Shown: one piece after another, positions 17,113 to 25,514 of the stretch
Position numbering within the stretch: the first letter of the stretch is position 1
Layout: every line of letters starts with the position of its first letter
Origin: Zunongwangia atlantica 22II14-10F7
GTDB taxonomy: Bacteria > Bacteroidota > Bacteroidia > Flavobacteriales > Flavobacteriaceae
NCBI RefSeq assembly: GCF_002094855.1
Contig: NZ_ARYN01000005.1
Location: forward strand, 62,001-126,000
Length of the DNA stretch: 64,000 bases
Direction of reading: 5' to 3'
Translations under genes and position numbers: made by a program
Notes under the pieces: model-generated
Seen by the model: only the letters and a program-made list of their open reading frames with translations
Database searches by the model: none
What the model was told of the DNA's origin: nothing

Positions 17113-17928
17113 ATGATTATACCTAAAACAAGGGAAGAAATTGAATTAATTAGGGAAAGTGCACAAATCGTATCTAAAACCCTGGGAATGCTGGCAAAAG
17201 AGGTTAAACCTGGTGTCACTACCCTTCAGTTAGATAAAATGGCTGAAGAATTTATTAGAGATCACGGAGCTCATCCTGGATTTCTTGGAATGTATGATTT
17301 CCCAAATTCCCTATGTATGAGTCCTAATGCACAAGTAGTGCACGGGATTCCTAACGACAAACCCCTTGTAGAAGGTGACATTATTTCTATTGATTGTGGT
17401 GCTTTAAAAAATGGTTTCTACGGAGACCATGCATATACTTTCGCTGTTGGAGAGATCGCCCCAGAAATTGAAAAACTCCTGGAAGTTACTAAAGAATCAC
17501 TTTACATAGGAATAAGAGAGTTCAAAGCCGGCAACCGTGTCGGTGATGTTGGCTATGCTATTCAGAAATTTACTGAAGACCATGGTTACGGAGTTGTTCG
17601 TGAGCTAGTTGGCCACGGCCTTGGCGCTAAAATGCATGAAGATCCTGAAATGCCAAATTACGGTAAAAGAGGTCGCGGAAAGAAATTTGTAGAAGGAATG
17701 GTTGTAGCGATAGAACCCATGACTAATTTGGGTACACGTCGTATAAAACAGCTTCCCGATGGCTGGACTATCCTAACTTCAGATAACAAACCAAGTGCAC
17801 ATTTTGAACACGATGTAGCCTTAATCGACGGCAAACCGGAGCTGTTGTCCACCTTCAGTTATATCTATGAAGCTTTAGGCATAGAAAGTAACGAAGAAGA
17901 CGAATTTAGAGCAAAAACCTATGATTAA
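17113..17928 (+). CDS. map: type I methionine aminopeptidase
   Basis: Removes the initiator methionine from new proteins. All five metal ligands are visible: two aspartates in ISIDCGALKNGFYGDHAYTF, histidine in GHGLGAKMHEDPEMPNYG, and glutamates in VAIEPMT and HFEHDVALI. The 271-residue length fits type I without an N-terminal extension; the C-terminal tail (about 20 residues, acidic) is slightly longer than in E. coli. It starts 12 bases after the HAD gene, and the next gene overlaps its last 8 bases, so it lies in the middle of a tight operon. Confidence 0.95.
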   Translation: MIIPKTREEIELIRESAQIVSKTLGMLAKEVKPGVTTLQLDKMAEEFIRDHGAHPGFLGMYDFPNSLCMSPNAQVVHGIPNDKPLVEGDIISIDCGALKNGFYGDHAYTFAVGEIAPEIEKLLEVTKESLYIGIREFKAGNRVGDVGYAIQKFTEDHGYGVVRELVGHGLGAKMHEDPEMPNYGKRGRGKKFVEGMVVAIEPMTNLGTRRIKQLPDGWTILTSDNKPSAHFEHDVALIDGKPELLSTFSYIYEALGIESNEEDEFRAKTYD

Positions 17929-18487
17929 AAATTTCAGAGGAGAGGTTTGGAAAACCCTACACAAAGAAGAATGGGAAGACCGTTTTGTCTACAAAGTATC
18001 TAATTACGGTAGACTGGTTAGCTTCCTAAAAAACAAAGAAGAAGGCGAATTAATGCGTGGCGGCCGTGTTGGAGGCTACCTTAATTTTGCTGTGAAATTA
18101 AAGTCTGGAAAGTCCAAGACGTATTACATACACCGTATTGTTGCAGAACTTTTTCTGGACAAAAAAGAAGGTGATAAATATGTAATCCATAAGAATTTTC
18201 AAAAAGACGATAACCGCGTAGAAAATATTGCCTGGGCAACCAAAGATGAATGGGTTGCACATCAATATAACAGCCCTAGCGTTAAAGAGAATAAGAAAAA
18301 GCGTAAACTTAGAAAAGTTACTTCTTATTCAAAATTAACCTATGCACAGGCGGTAATCCTTAAAAAGAAATTACTGGACCCAAATAGAAAAACAAGAATT
18401 CGTATTCTTGCAAAACAATTTGGAGTTTCAGAAATGCAACTTTACCGTATTAAATCTGGTGAGAACTGGGGAGATATCGAAGTTTAG
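17921..18487 (+). CDS. NUMOD4/HNH-type protein with C-terminal helix-turn-helix
   Basis: A 188-residue protein. Residues 8-35 (VWKTLHKEEWEDRFVYKVSN, then YGRLVS) match NUMOD4, a DNA-binding module of homing endonucleases. Residues about 66-112 resemble an HNH nuclease core (YIHRIVAELFL, then VIHKNFQKDDNRVENIAWAT) with both histidines and the asparagine kept. The C-terminal 40 residues (RIRILAKQFGVSEMQLYRIK) look like a helix-turn-helix. It starts within the last 8 bases of map, in a housekeeping operon rather than inside an intron or phage. I read it as a domesticated, vertically inherited relative of homing nucleases; cutting activity is not established. Confidence 0.72.
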   Translation: MIKNFRGEVWKTLHKEEWEDRFVYKVSNYGRLVSFLKNKEEGELMRGGRVGGYLNFAVKLKSGKSKTYYIHRIVAELFLDKKEGDKYVIHKNFQKDDNRVENIAWATKDEWVAHQYNSPSVKENKKKRKLRKVTSYSKLTYAQAVILKKKLLDPNRKTRIRILAKQFGVSEMQLYRIKSGENWGDIEV

Positions 18488-18555
18488 ACATTCGATATAA
18501 AATCCTGCTGAAAGCATTAATTTGAATATCTTTGGCTCCGGAAAGATATATTTAA

Positions 18556-19329
18556 ATGAAAAGGCTTTTTAAGAAGATTCTCAATACAGTACCAAGACCG
18601 TTATTAATACGTCTTAGTTATTTTGTTAGGCCATTTTTGGTATTAACACTAAAAGGCAATGCCTATACAGATCCTATAGATGGTAAAAATTTTAAAAAGT
18701 TTTTACCTTATGGATACGAGAATCAGCGGGAAAATGTTTTATCCCCATCAACGCTCTCTTTAGAGCGCCACAGGCTTTTATGGCTTTATTTAAAACAAAA
18801 AACAAGCTTTTTTAAAGCAAATATTAAAGTACTGCACTTTGCCCCAGAGCAGGCTTTTTACAAACGTTTTAGAAAATTAAGCAATCTTGATTATACTACT
18901 ACAGATCTTAATTCTCCTTTAGCCGATGTGAAAGCAGATATCTGCAATCTACCATTTAAGGATAATGAATATGATTTCATTTTGTGTAATCATGTTTTAG
19001 AACATATCCCAGATGACACTAAAGCCATGCAGGAAATATTTCGCGTCCTAAAGCCGGGAGGAACTGCTGTTTTACAAATTCCGCAGGAATTAGATCGTGC
19101 TACTACCTTCGAGGATGATAGCATTACAGATCCTAAAGAAAGAGCTCAAATTTTTGGGCAATACGACCATGTACGTGTTTATGGAAGGGATTATTTTGAT
19201 AAACTAAGAAGCATTGGCTTTAAGGTGGATGAAGTAAACTTCACAAAAGAATTACCCGCTACAGAAGTTGATAAATTTAGACTGGCAAAAGGTGAGATAA
19301 TTCCGGTTTGTTACAAACCTGAAGTTTAA
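18556..19329 (+). CDS. class I SAM-dependent methyltransferase
   Basis: A 257-residue methyltransferase of the Methyltransf_11 type. Recognisable motifs are IKVLHFAPEQAFYKRF (motif I position, but with A-P-E in place of the G-x-G loop), TTDLNSPLADVKADICNLPF (acidic residue binding the ribose, then motif II), YDFILCNHVLEHIPDDTKAM (motif IV and post-IV) and VLKPGGTAVLQIP. The form HFAPE followed by VLEHIPDD is common in small Bacteroidota methyltransferases of unknown substrate. It is the last gene of the gpmI to methyltransferase run, 68 bases after the NUMOD4 gene. Confidence 0.83.
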   Translation: MKRLFKKILNTVPRPLLIRLSYFVRPFLVLTLKGNAYTDPIDGKNFKKFLPYGYENQRENVLSPSTLSLERHRLLWLYLKQKTSFFKANIKVLHFAPEQAFYKRFRKLSNLDYTTTDLNSPLADVKADICNLPFKDNEYDFILCNHVLEHIPDDTKAMQEIFRVLKPGGTAVLQIPQELDRATTFEDDSITDPKERAQIFGQYDHVRVYGRDYFDKLRSIGFKVDEVNFTKELPATEVDKFRLAKGEIIPVCYKPEV

Positions 19330-19396
19330 ATTTCTTGAACTCAGAAAAAATTGCGTTACCAACAAAATATATTCAGTAAAATCATTCTGAATATCA

Positions 19397-20431
19397 TTAT
19401 TGACTTATTAAAACTTCCTGAAAACCTTCAGAAGTATACACTTTTGTAGAATCATTTTCAGCATAAATAAAATACACGTCAATATTATCTAATTTAGATG
19501 ATAATTTTTTCGCCTTTTCTAAGCCTAAGGCCATAAATGCAGTCGCATACCCATCGGCAAGCATACAACTTTCAGCCAAGACAGATGCACTTAATAGGTT
19601 GCTTCTTTCTGGCTTTCCGGTAAGTGGATTTATAGTATGAACAAAACGTTCTCCAGTAATCGAATCTACTCTAAATTTTCGATAATTCCCTGATGTTGCC
19701 ATAGCTCTGTTTTTCAACTTTAAAGTTGCTTGATAAGTTCTTGCTCCATCTTCCTGCAAAGGATCGTCTATAGCTACAACAAATGGCTTTTGCTTTGTAA
19801 TATGTTCCCCTTTACTAACCAGCTCTCCCCCTAATTCAATTAGATAATTATACACTCCTTTGCCTTCAAAAAAGCTTGCAATCACATCTATAGTATATCC
19901 TTTCGCTATGGCATTAAAATCAAGATAAATTTTAGGGTTCTTCTTTATAATTTCACCTTTAGAACTTAGTGTTAATTTATCGAACCCTACATATTGCAAT
20001 AAAGAATCGATGGTTTTATCGTCTAAAGCATCTAACCGCTTATCTGGGCCAAATCCATAGGCGTTTACAAGATTTCCAACCGTAGGATCAAAATACCCAT
20101 TAGTTTCTTTATAAATTTTACATGAAGCTTTAAAAACTGTCTTAAAATGATTATCAATTTTTATTGAATCTACTCCACGATTTATTAGAGATATATCTGA
20201 ATCGTCCCAATAGGTACTCATTGATTGATTAATCACCTTAAAAATACTATCCAATCCTTCTTCTACCTGTAAATCTTCTTTTCCTGTAAAGATTTTGATA
20301 TGATAAGAAGTACCTAAAGCCTGTCCCGAGTAATTTTGTTCTTCAAATTCATTGCCCTCACAAGCTGTAAAAAAACATGCGATTAAAACAACGAATATCG
20401 ATATTGGTAATCTAAATTTCTTGCCAGCCAT
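19397..20431 (-). CDS. apbE: FAD:protein FMN transferase (ApbE), predicted lipoprotein
   Basis: Attaches FMN covalently to threonine in target proteins outside the cytoplasm, using FAD. The 344-residue protein has a lipoprotein signal ending in FFTAC (cysteine about residue 24). Family motifs are GTSYHIKIF, FDPTVGNLVNAYGFG, DFNAIAKGYTIDVIA, YLIELGGELVSKG, and the metal and flavin site ATSGNYRKFR with HTINPLTGKPERSNLLSASV. Its targets are almost surely NqrB and NqrC, encoded 3-5 kb upstream on the same strand. The start overlaps the end of the 119-residue gene by 20 bases, so the two are coupled. Confidence 0.94.
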   Translation of the reverse strand: MAGKKFRLPISIFVVLIACFFTACEGNEFEEQNYSGQALGTSYHIKIFTGKEDLQVEEGLDSIFKVINQSMSTYWDDSDISLINRGVDSIKIDNHFKTVFKASCKIYKETNGYFDPTVGNLVNAYGFGPDKRLDALDDKTIDSLLQYVGFDKLTLSSKGEIIKKNPKIYLDFNAIAKGYTIDVIASFFEGKGVYNYLIELGGELVSKGEHITKQKPFVVAIDDPLQEDGARTYQATLKLKNRAMATSGNYRKFRVDSITGERFVHTINPLTGKPERSNLLSASVLAESCMLADGYATAFMALGLEKAKKLSSKLDNIDVYFIYAENDSTKVYTSEGFQEVLISQ

Positions 20432-20771
20432 CGTAATTTACAATATAATTTTCTTCGTGAGTTACCGGTAATTCATAGTCTTTAGCATTCGCTATACCTA
20501 CCCCGGCATAAAAGGTTTTTGCATTAAATTTTGCGGCATGCTGCTTCATTGTTTCCATATAAATCCTATCCATCACACGTGGATCCATTGGATACTTAAT
20601 AGCACGAACCACAACAAAATGGAGTTTTGTATTTTTTAAAGCTACAAATTGTGGATTAGCTTTTATACTACTGTTTACTCCTAAAAATTCATATCCTTGT
20701 TTCTCCAAATCTTCACCCACTACATTCATTGCAAGGTTATGAAGTTCTTGTTCTGTTAATTCTTTTGCCAT
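20412..20771 (-). CDS. conserved hypothetical protein of the nqr-apbE cluster
   Basis: A soluble 119-residue protein, MAKELTEQELHNLAMNVVGE, with alternating strands and helices (FVALKNTKLHFVVVRAIKYP; AAKFNAKTFYAGVGIANAKD) and no membrane segment or signal. I know it only as a small protein found between nqrF and apbE in Bacteroidota, sometimes labelled as related to Nqr subunit F, a label its sequence does not support. No cysteine or other cofactor motif is visible. It has its own promoter (20776-20808), follows the nqr operon terminator, and overlaps apbE by 20 bases, so it is made together with ApbE. A role in flavin loading or Nqr assembly is an inference from position. Confidence 0.7.
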   Translation of the reverse strand: MAKELTEQELHNLAMNVVGEDLEKQGYEFLGVNSSIKANPQFVALKNTKLHFVVVRAIKYPMDPRVMDRIYMETMKQHAAKFNAKTFYAGVGIANAKDYELPVTHEENYIVNYDGWQEI

Positions 20772-20775
20772 GCTA

Positions 20776-20808
20776 CAAAATTACAAATAGGAGAACAAAG
20801 CTTTGCAA
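20776..20808 (-). promoter_or_regulatory. promoter of the 119-residue gene and apbE (TTG-N22-TAATTTTG)
   Basis: On the minus strand TTG (20808-20806) is followed after 22 bases by TAATTTTG (20783-20776). The start codon at 20771 lies only 4 bases after the -7 box, so the transcript would begin at or within a base or two of the ATG, making it leaderless or nearly so. Confidence 0.6.
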
Positions 20809-20817
20809 AAAGCGTAT

Positions 20818-20847
20818 AAAAAAAGCCGACTAATTTTAGTCGGCTTT
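20818..20847 (-). terminator. intrinsic terminator of the nqr operon
   Basis: The stem AAAGCCGAC/GTCGGCTTT with an 8-base loop is followed on the minus strand by a T-run. It lies 20 bases after the nqrF stop codon and separates nqr from the apbE unit. Confidence 0.88.
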
Positions 20848-20866
20848 ACTTTATATTGAATTTGGA

Positions 20867-22156
20867 TTATTCACCAAAATCATCAAATCTTATATTCTCT
20901 GGTGGGATACCAAAATCTTCTCCCATTTTCTCCACAGATTTGTTCATCAATGGAGGTCCACAGAAATAAAGTTCTATTTCTTCTGGCTCGTCATGCTTAC
21001 TTAGGTAATTATCAATTACTACCTGGTGAATAAAGCCTACAAAACCATCTCCTTCTCCATCAACTCCATCTTTTACTTTCCAGTTATCCTCTTCCATAGG
21101 CTCTGAAAGTGCAAGGAAAAATCTAAAGTTAGGGAAATCTCTTTCTAATGCTCTAAAATGCTCTGTATAGAACAATTCACGCTTAGAACGACCACCATAC
21201 CAATAAGTAACTTTTCTACCTGTTTTTACAGTACGGAAAAGATGATAAAGATGAGAACGCATAGGTGCCATACCTGCTCCACCACCAACATAAAGCATTT
21301 CTGCTTCACTTTCGTTGATAAAGAATTCTCCATAAGGACCAGAAATAGTTACTTTATCACCTGGTTTTTTAGAGAAAATATATGAAGATGCAATACCTGG
21401 ATTTACATCCATCCAGTTATTTTTACCTCTATCCCATGGCGGAGTAGCAATACGAACATTAAGCATAACCTCACGACCTTCAGCAGGATAAGAGGCCATA
21501 GAGTAAGCACGCTCTACAGTTTCACTGTTTTTCATTACCAGTGGCCATAAATTAAATTTATCCCACTCGGTTTTGAATTTCTCAGGATTTTCTGGGTGCT
21601 CTTCTGGGTGTGCTGTAATATCTATATCTTTATAAGCAACCTCACACTTCGGAATTTCAATCTGGATATAACCTCCAGCTTTGTAATCCATATCTTCAGG
21701 AATTTCAACTACAAACTCCTTAATAAAAGAGGCTACGTTATAGTTTCTTACTACTGTTGCTTCCCATTTCTTAATTCCAAAAACTTCTTCTGGAATCTGG
21801 ATTTTCATATCTTGTTTTACCTTCACCTGGCAACCTAAACGCCATCCATTCGCAATTTCCTTACGAGTAAAATGTGGTTCCTCAGTTGGTAAAAGTGAAC
21901 CTCCTCCTTCAGTTACGATACACTTACATTGGATACAGGTACCACCTCCACCACAGGCAGAAGGAAGGAAAAGTTTTTCTGAACCTAAAGTTCCCAATAG
22001 CGTTCCACCAGAACTAACTTCAAGGTCTTTTTCTCCGTTTACGTTAATTTTAACCGGTCCCGAAGGGATTAGCTTCGCTTTAGCTCCTAAAAGAATAGAA
22101 ACTAAAAGAAGGATCAAAATTAAGAATACAACTATACTTGCAATTATAACTGTCAT
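20867..22156 (-). CDS. nqrF: Na+-translocating NADH:quinone reductase subunit F
   Basis: The electron entry subunit of the Nqr sodium pump. It has an N-terminal membrane anchor (residues 3-24), a 2Fe-2S ferredoxin domain with cysteines in [18 protein letters not shown], an FAD domain with RAYSMASYP, and an NADH-binding domain with [15 protein letters not shown] and [10 protein letters not shown]. The C-terminus R-F-D-D-F-G-E is typical. At 429 residues the length is slightly longer than in Vibrio (about 408). It is the last gene of nqrABCDEF, just before the operon terminator. Electrons pass from NADH through FAD and the iron-sulfur centre to the flavins of NqrC and NqrB. Confidence 0.97.
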   Translation of the reverse strand: MTVIIASIVVFLILILLLVSILLGAKAKLIPSGPVKINVNGEKDLEVSSGGTLLGTLGSEKLFLPSACGGGGTCIQCKCIVTEGGGSLLPTEEPHFTRKEIANGWRLGCQVKVKQDMKIQIPEEVFGIKKWEATVVRNYNVASFIKEFVVEIPEDMDYKAGGYIQIEIPKCEVAYKDIDITAHPEEHPENPEKFKTEWDKFNLWPLVMKNSETVERAYSMASYPAEGREVMLNVRIATPPWDRGKNNWMDVNPGIASSYIFSKKPGDKVTISGPYGEFFINESEAEMLYVGGGAGMAPMRSHLYHLFRTVKTGRKVTYWYGGRSKRELFYTEHFRALERDFPNFRFFLALSEPMEEDNWKVKDGVDGEGDGFVGFIHQVVIDNYLSKHDEPEEIELYFCGPPLMNKSVEKMGEDFGIPPENIRFDDFGE

Positions 22157-22172
22157 TGTTGTTGTTTTTCTT

Positions 22173-22787
22173 TTATAATTTAATACCCATAAAACTCATA
22201 AATCCAATTGCCATTAATCCGGTAATGATAAATGTAATACCAAGACCTTTTAATGGAGCTGGAACATTAGAGTAGGTAATTTTTTCTCTAATCGCTGCAA
22301 TGGCTATAATCGCTAAAAACCATCCAATACCACTACCTAAACCGTAGGTTACTGCTTCTCCTATTCCGCCAAAATTCTTTTGTTGCATAAATAAAGATCC
22401 TCCTAAAATTGCACAGTTTACTGCGATAAGCGGAAGGAAAATACCTAATGCACCATAAAGAGCAGGAGCAAATTTCTCTACAATCATTTCTACAAGCTGT
22501 ACCATAGACGCGATTACCGCGATAAACATGATAAAACTTAAGAAACTAAGATCTACATCTGCATATTCCGGACTTAACCAGGATAAGGCTCCAGGGCTTA
22601 ATAAATATTGATCTAATAGAAAGTTGATTGGTACAGTTACGGTAAGTACAAATATTACTGCCGCACCAAGACCAACAGCGGTGTTCACTGTTTTTGACAC
22701 TGCTAAATAGGAACACATTCCTAAGAAGTAGGCAAAAATCATATTTTCTATGAAAATACTTCTAACAAATAAATTTAAATATTCCAT
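22173..22787 (-). CDS. nqrE: Na+-translocating NADH:quinone reductase subunit E
   Basis: A 204-residue membrane subunit with six predicted helices. [13 protein letters not shown] contains the conserved cysteine that, with the matching one in NqrD, holds an iron centre between the two subunits. [14 protein letters not shown] is the second half-site, again with a conserved cysteine. NqrE and NqrD are inverted homologs related to RnfA and RnfE. The gene lies 24 bases after nqrD and 16 before nqrF. Confidence 0.96.
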   Translation of the reverse strand: MEYLNLFVRSIFIENMIFAYFLGMCSYLAVSKTVNTAVGLGAAVIFVLTVTVPINFLLDQYLLSPGALSWLSPEYADVDLSFLSFIMFIAVIASMVQLVEMIVEKFAPALYGALGIFLPLIAVNCAILGGSLFMQQKNFGGIGEAVTYGLGSGIGWFLAIIAIAAIREKITYSNVPAPLKGLGITFIITGLMAIGFMSFMGIKL

Positions 22788-22811
22788 AATAAGATAATTC
22801 GCTGTTGATTA

Positions 22812-23570
22812 TTAATCTTCAATTAGTGTACGGTTTCTTGAGCGTTGTACCCAGATAATGATTCCTACGATTATAAGAGCCATTGGAGACAACAACATTA
22901 AACCATTATTTTCATATCCTAATGCATAAAGACCAGTAGAATCTGCTAATGTTGGTGCTTTATGCCCTAAAACTTCATATCCAAATAATTTTCCAGATCC
23001 TAATAACTCTCTAAAGAAAGCTACTACGATAAGAATGAAACCATAACCAGCTCCGTTTCCTATACCATCAAGAAAAGATTTGTAAACTCCATTTCCTAAA
23101 GCAAAAGCTTCTAAACGTCCCATTACAATACAGTTTGTAATAATTAGACCAACGAAAACCGAAAGCTGTTTACTCACATCGTAAGAATAAGCTTTAAGAA
23201 CCTGATCTACTAAAATTACCAAAGACGCTACTACTACTAACTGTACAATAATTCTGATACGGTTAGGAATTAAGTTTCTAATTAAAGAAACGATCACATT
23301 AGAAAAAGCAACTACTGCTATTACCGCTAAAGACATTACTAATGCAGGCCTTAACTGTACTGTAATCGCTAATGCCGAACAAATACCTAATACCTGTACG
23401 GTAATTGGGTTATTGTCGTTAAATGGATCTGATAATAATTTCCTGTTATTCTTAGACAGAAAATGTTCTTTCTCTTCTGAACTTGATAAGAACAGAATCA
23501 TTTCATCCTTTTTCTTCTCAGCAGCTTTTTGAGCTGAATCTGTAGAAGTTTTTGTTTTATCTGTCTTCAT
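22812..23570 (-). CDS. nqrD: Na+-translocating NADH:quinone reductase subunit D
   Basis: Membrane subunit paired with NqrE. The core is typical: [20 protein letters not shown] with the first conserved cysteine, and [19 protein letters not shown] with the second. The 252-residue length exceeds the usual 210 because of a hydrophilic Lys/Glu-rich N-terminal extension of about 30-40 residues before the [11 protein letters not shown] segment. The extension includes a [10 protein letters not shown] stretch and is cytoplasmic by prediction. The start codon is followed by family-like sequence only after the extension, so a shorter product cannot be ruled out, though no internal ATG fits better. Confidence 0.94.
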   Translation of the reverse strand: MKTDKTKTSTDSAQKAAEKKKDEMILFLSSSEEKEHFLSKNNRKLLSDPFNDNNPITVQVLGICSALAITVQLRPALVMSLAVIAVVAFSNVIVSLIRNLIPNRIRIIVQLVVVASLVILVDQVLKAYSYDVSKQLSVFVGLIITNCIVMGRLEAFALGNGVYKSFLDGIGNGAGYGFILIVVAFFRELLGSGKLFGYEVLGHKAPTLADSTGLYALGYENNGLMLLSPMALIIVGIIIWVQRSRNRTLIED

Positions 23571-23572
23571 AA

Positions 23573-24316
23573 TTACTTAGTTGCTACTTTAACGTCAGTT
23601 TGTTGCTTGAAATAAGGAAGATAATGTTGTAATCTTTCAGAGATCATTTCAGAAACTCCGTTACCGGTAATTGTTGCTCCAGAAATGGCATCTACCTGAT
23701 TATCATCCTTATTAGAATTTCCCTTACTTCCTTTTACAACAGACACACCTACAAGATTACCGTTTTCGTCGAATATTTTTTCGTCTGCAAAACGTTCCTG
23801 AAACCATACCTGTGTAATCTCAGCTCCCAGACCTGGTGTTTCCCCTTTGTGATCAAACACAGCTCCTTTTACTGTATTCACATCATCCTTAAGAGAAATA
23901 TAACCCCAGATTGCATCCCAAAGTCCTTTTCCTCTAAGTGGGATAATGTAATATTTAGAACCTTCGATATCTGCTATGTATAATGGATAAACCTGCTCTT
24001 CAACCGGTCTACGTAATTCTTTTGTAAGATCCACTTCAAAAGCATCTATAGATTCGTCTACAGATCCATCTTCTTTTAAAGAAACTGTTTCTGTAATGTA
24101 TTGATCGTATAATGCCTGTGCACTATCTCTACTGGTTTCTATACCAACAGTTGCTAGGATGTTCTGCATTTTTTCATTACGAACATTCTCATTTTGCAAA
24201 GGCTTAAGTGATGTTGCCGTAAAAGCAAGTACACTGGCTACTACCAACACCATAATGATGGCGAAGATAAAGGTATAACCGTTGGTATTTGTTTTATTTA
24301 CTTTTTTCTCTTCCAT
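23573..24316 (-). CDS. nqrC: Na+-translocating NADH:quinone reductase subunit C
   Basis: Carries covalently bound FMN. One N-terminal helix (about residues 13-33) anchors a periplasmic FMN-binding domain. The flavinylation motif [14 protein letters not shown] matches the ApbE target pattern D-x-x-S-G-A-T exactly (codons about 23666-23683), and the preceding [10 protein letters not shown] is the other family signature. The 247-residue length is normal. It starts two bases before the nqrB stop region and is followed two bases later by nqrD, so translation is tightly coupled. Confidence 0.96.
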   Translation of the reverse strand: MEEKKVNKTNTNGYTFIFAIIMVLVVASVLAFTATSLKPLQNENVRNEKMQNILATVGIETSRDSAQALYDQYITETVSLKEDGSVDESIDAFEVDLTKELRRPVEEQVYPLYIADIEGSKYYIIPLRGKGLWDAIWGYISLKDDVNTVKGAVFDHKGETPGLGAEITQVWFQERFADEKIFDENGNLVGVSVVKGSKGNSNKDDNQVDAISGATITGNGVSEMISERLQHYLPYFKQQTDVKVATK

Positions 24317-24318
24317 AA

Positions 24319-25503
24319 CTAAGCTGTTTTCACTTCTTTAACTGTAGCCAATCTTTTCTTTCTCTTCTTCACATTACTCTGAATCACATAGTGATCGATT
24401 ACAGGAGCAAATACGTTCATAAGTAAGATAGCTAACATAATTCCTTCTGGGTATGCAGGGTTAAAGATTCTAATCATGATTGCAAAGAATCCAATTAAAA
24501 ATCCATAAATCCATTTTCCCTTCATGGTCTGTGCTGCAGAAACAGGATCTGTTGCCATAAACACCACACCAAAAGCAAGACCACCAATTACAAGGTGATT
24601 ATACCAAGGGAAGTTAGTAAGATCATTACCTTCTACTCCTAAAGATGGAAGTGAATTAAATATTAAAGCCATAACTGCTGCTCCAGCAAAACCACTAACA
24701 ATAATTCTCCAGCTACCTACTTTAGTAAGAATTAAAAGTAATGCACCAGCAAGAATACAAATCGTAGAAGTTTCTGAAATTGATCCAGGAATTAAACCTG
24801 AAAACATATCCATCGTGCTATAAGGAACTTCTGTTCCTGAAGCCAGTTTACCAAGAATAGTCTCTCCAGAAATTGCATCTACGCTTGCTGCATTGTGAAC
24901 CCATACTGTGTTACCAGACATATAAGTTGGATATGCAAAGAATGCAAATGCACGTGCCGTTAAAGCCGGGTTAAGAATATTCATTCCTGTACCTCCAAAA
25001 GCTTCCTTCCCAATAATAACAGAGAAAACTACAGAAACACCAACCATCCAAAGCGGAATATCAATTGGCATTACCATAGGAATAAGTAAACCAGTTACAA
25101 GGTAACCTTCGTTTACTTCGTGACCTCTAAAAATTGCAAAAGCAAATTCGATTCCTAAACCAATAGCATAGGAAACTACAATCATAGGAACAATCTTAAT
25201 AGCTCCTTCTAAAAAGGCATCCATAAAAGGAACACCATCTGCATATTCTGGTAATTGATGTAAGTACTGGTAACCACCATTCCACATACCAAAAATCAAG
25301 GCTGGGATTAGGGCTAACACTACTGTAATCATTGTTCTTTTTAAATCTACCCCATCACGAATGTGCGCACCAGTTTTAGTGGTGTGGTTAGGCGTAAACA
25401 AAAAAGTATCAAGAGCATTAATGGCAGGAGCATACTTTTCAAGCTTCTTCCCCTTACCAAAAGGCTCTTTAAATTTATCTAATCGTTGTCTTATCCATTC
25501 CAT
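24319..25503 (-). CDS. nqrB: Na+-translocating NADH:quinone reductase subunit B
   Basis: Main membrane subunit of the pump, with ten predicted helices, riboflavin and a covalent FMN, and the likely sodium path. GMNILNPALTARAFAFFAYP and GVVFMATDPVSAAQTMKG are clear family motifs. The 394-residue length is normal. The expected FMN attachment segment reads VDAISGETILG, where the alanine before the flavinylated threonine is replaced by glutamate; NqrC in the same operon has the usual S-G-A-T. This is noted as a separate finding. It lies 12 bases after nqrA and 2 bases before nqrC. Confidence 0.96.
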   Translation of the reverse strand: MEWIRQRLDKFKEPFGKGKKLEKYAPAINALDTFLFTPNHTTKTGAHIRDGVDLKRTMITVVLALIPALIFGMWNGGYQYLHQLPEYADGVPFMDAFLEGAIKIVPMIVVSYAIGLGIEFAFAIFRGHEVNEGYLVTGLLIPMVMPIDIPLWMVGVSVVFSVIIGKEAFGGTGMNILNPALTARAFAFFAYPTYMSGNTVWVHNAASVDAISGETILGKLASGTEVPYSTMDMFSGLIPGSISETSTICILAGALLLILTKVGSWRIIVSGFAGAAVMALIFNSLPSLGVEGNDLTNFPWYNHLVIGGLAFGVVFMATDPVSAAQTMKGKWIYGFLIGFFAIMIRIFNPAYPEGIMLAILLMNVFAPVIDHYVIQSNVKKRKKRLATVKEVKTA

Positions 25504-25514
25504 AATTAAACTTT

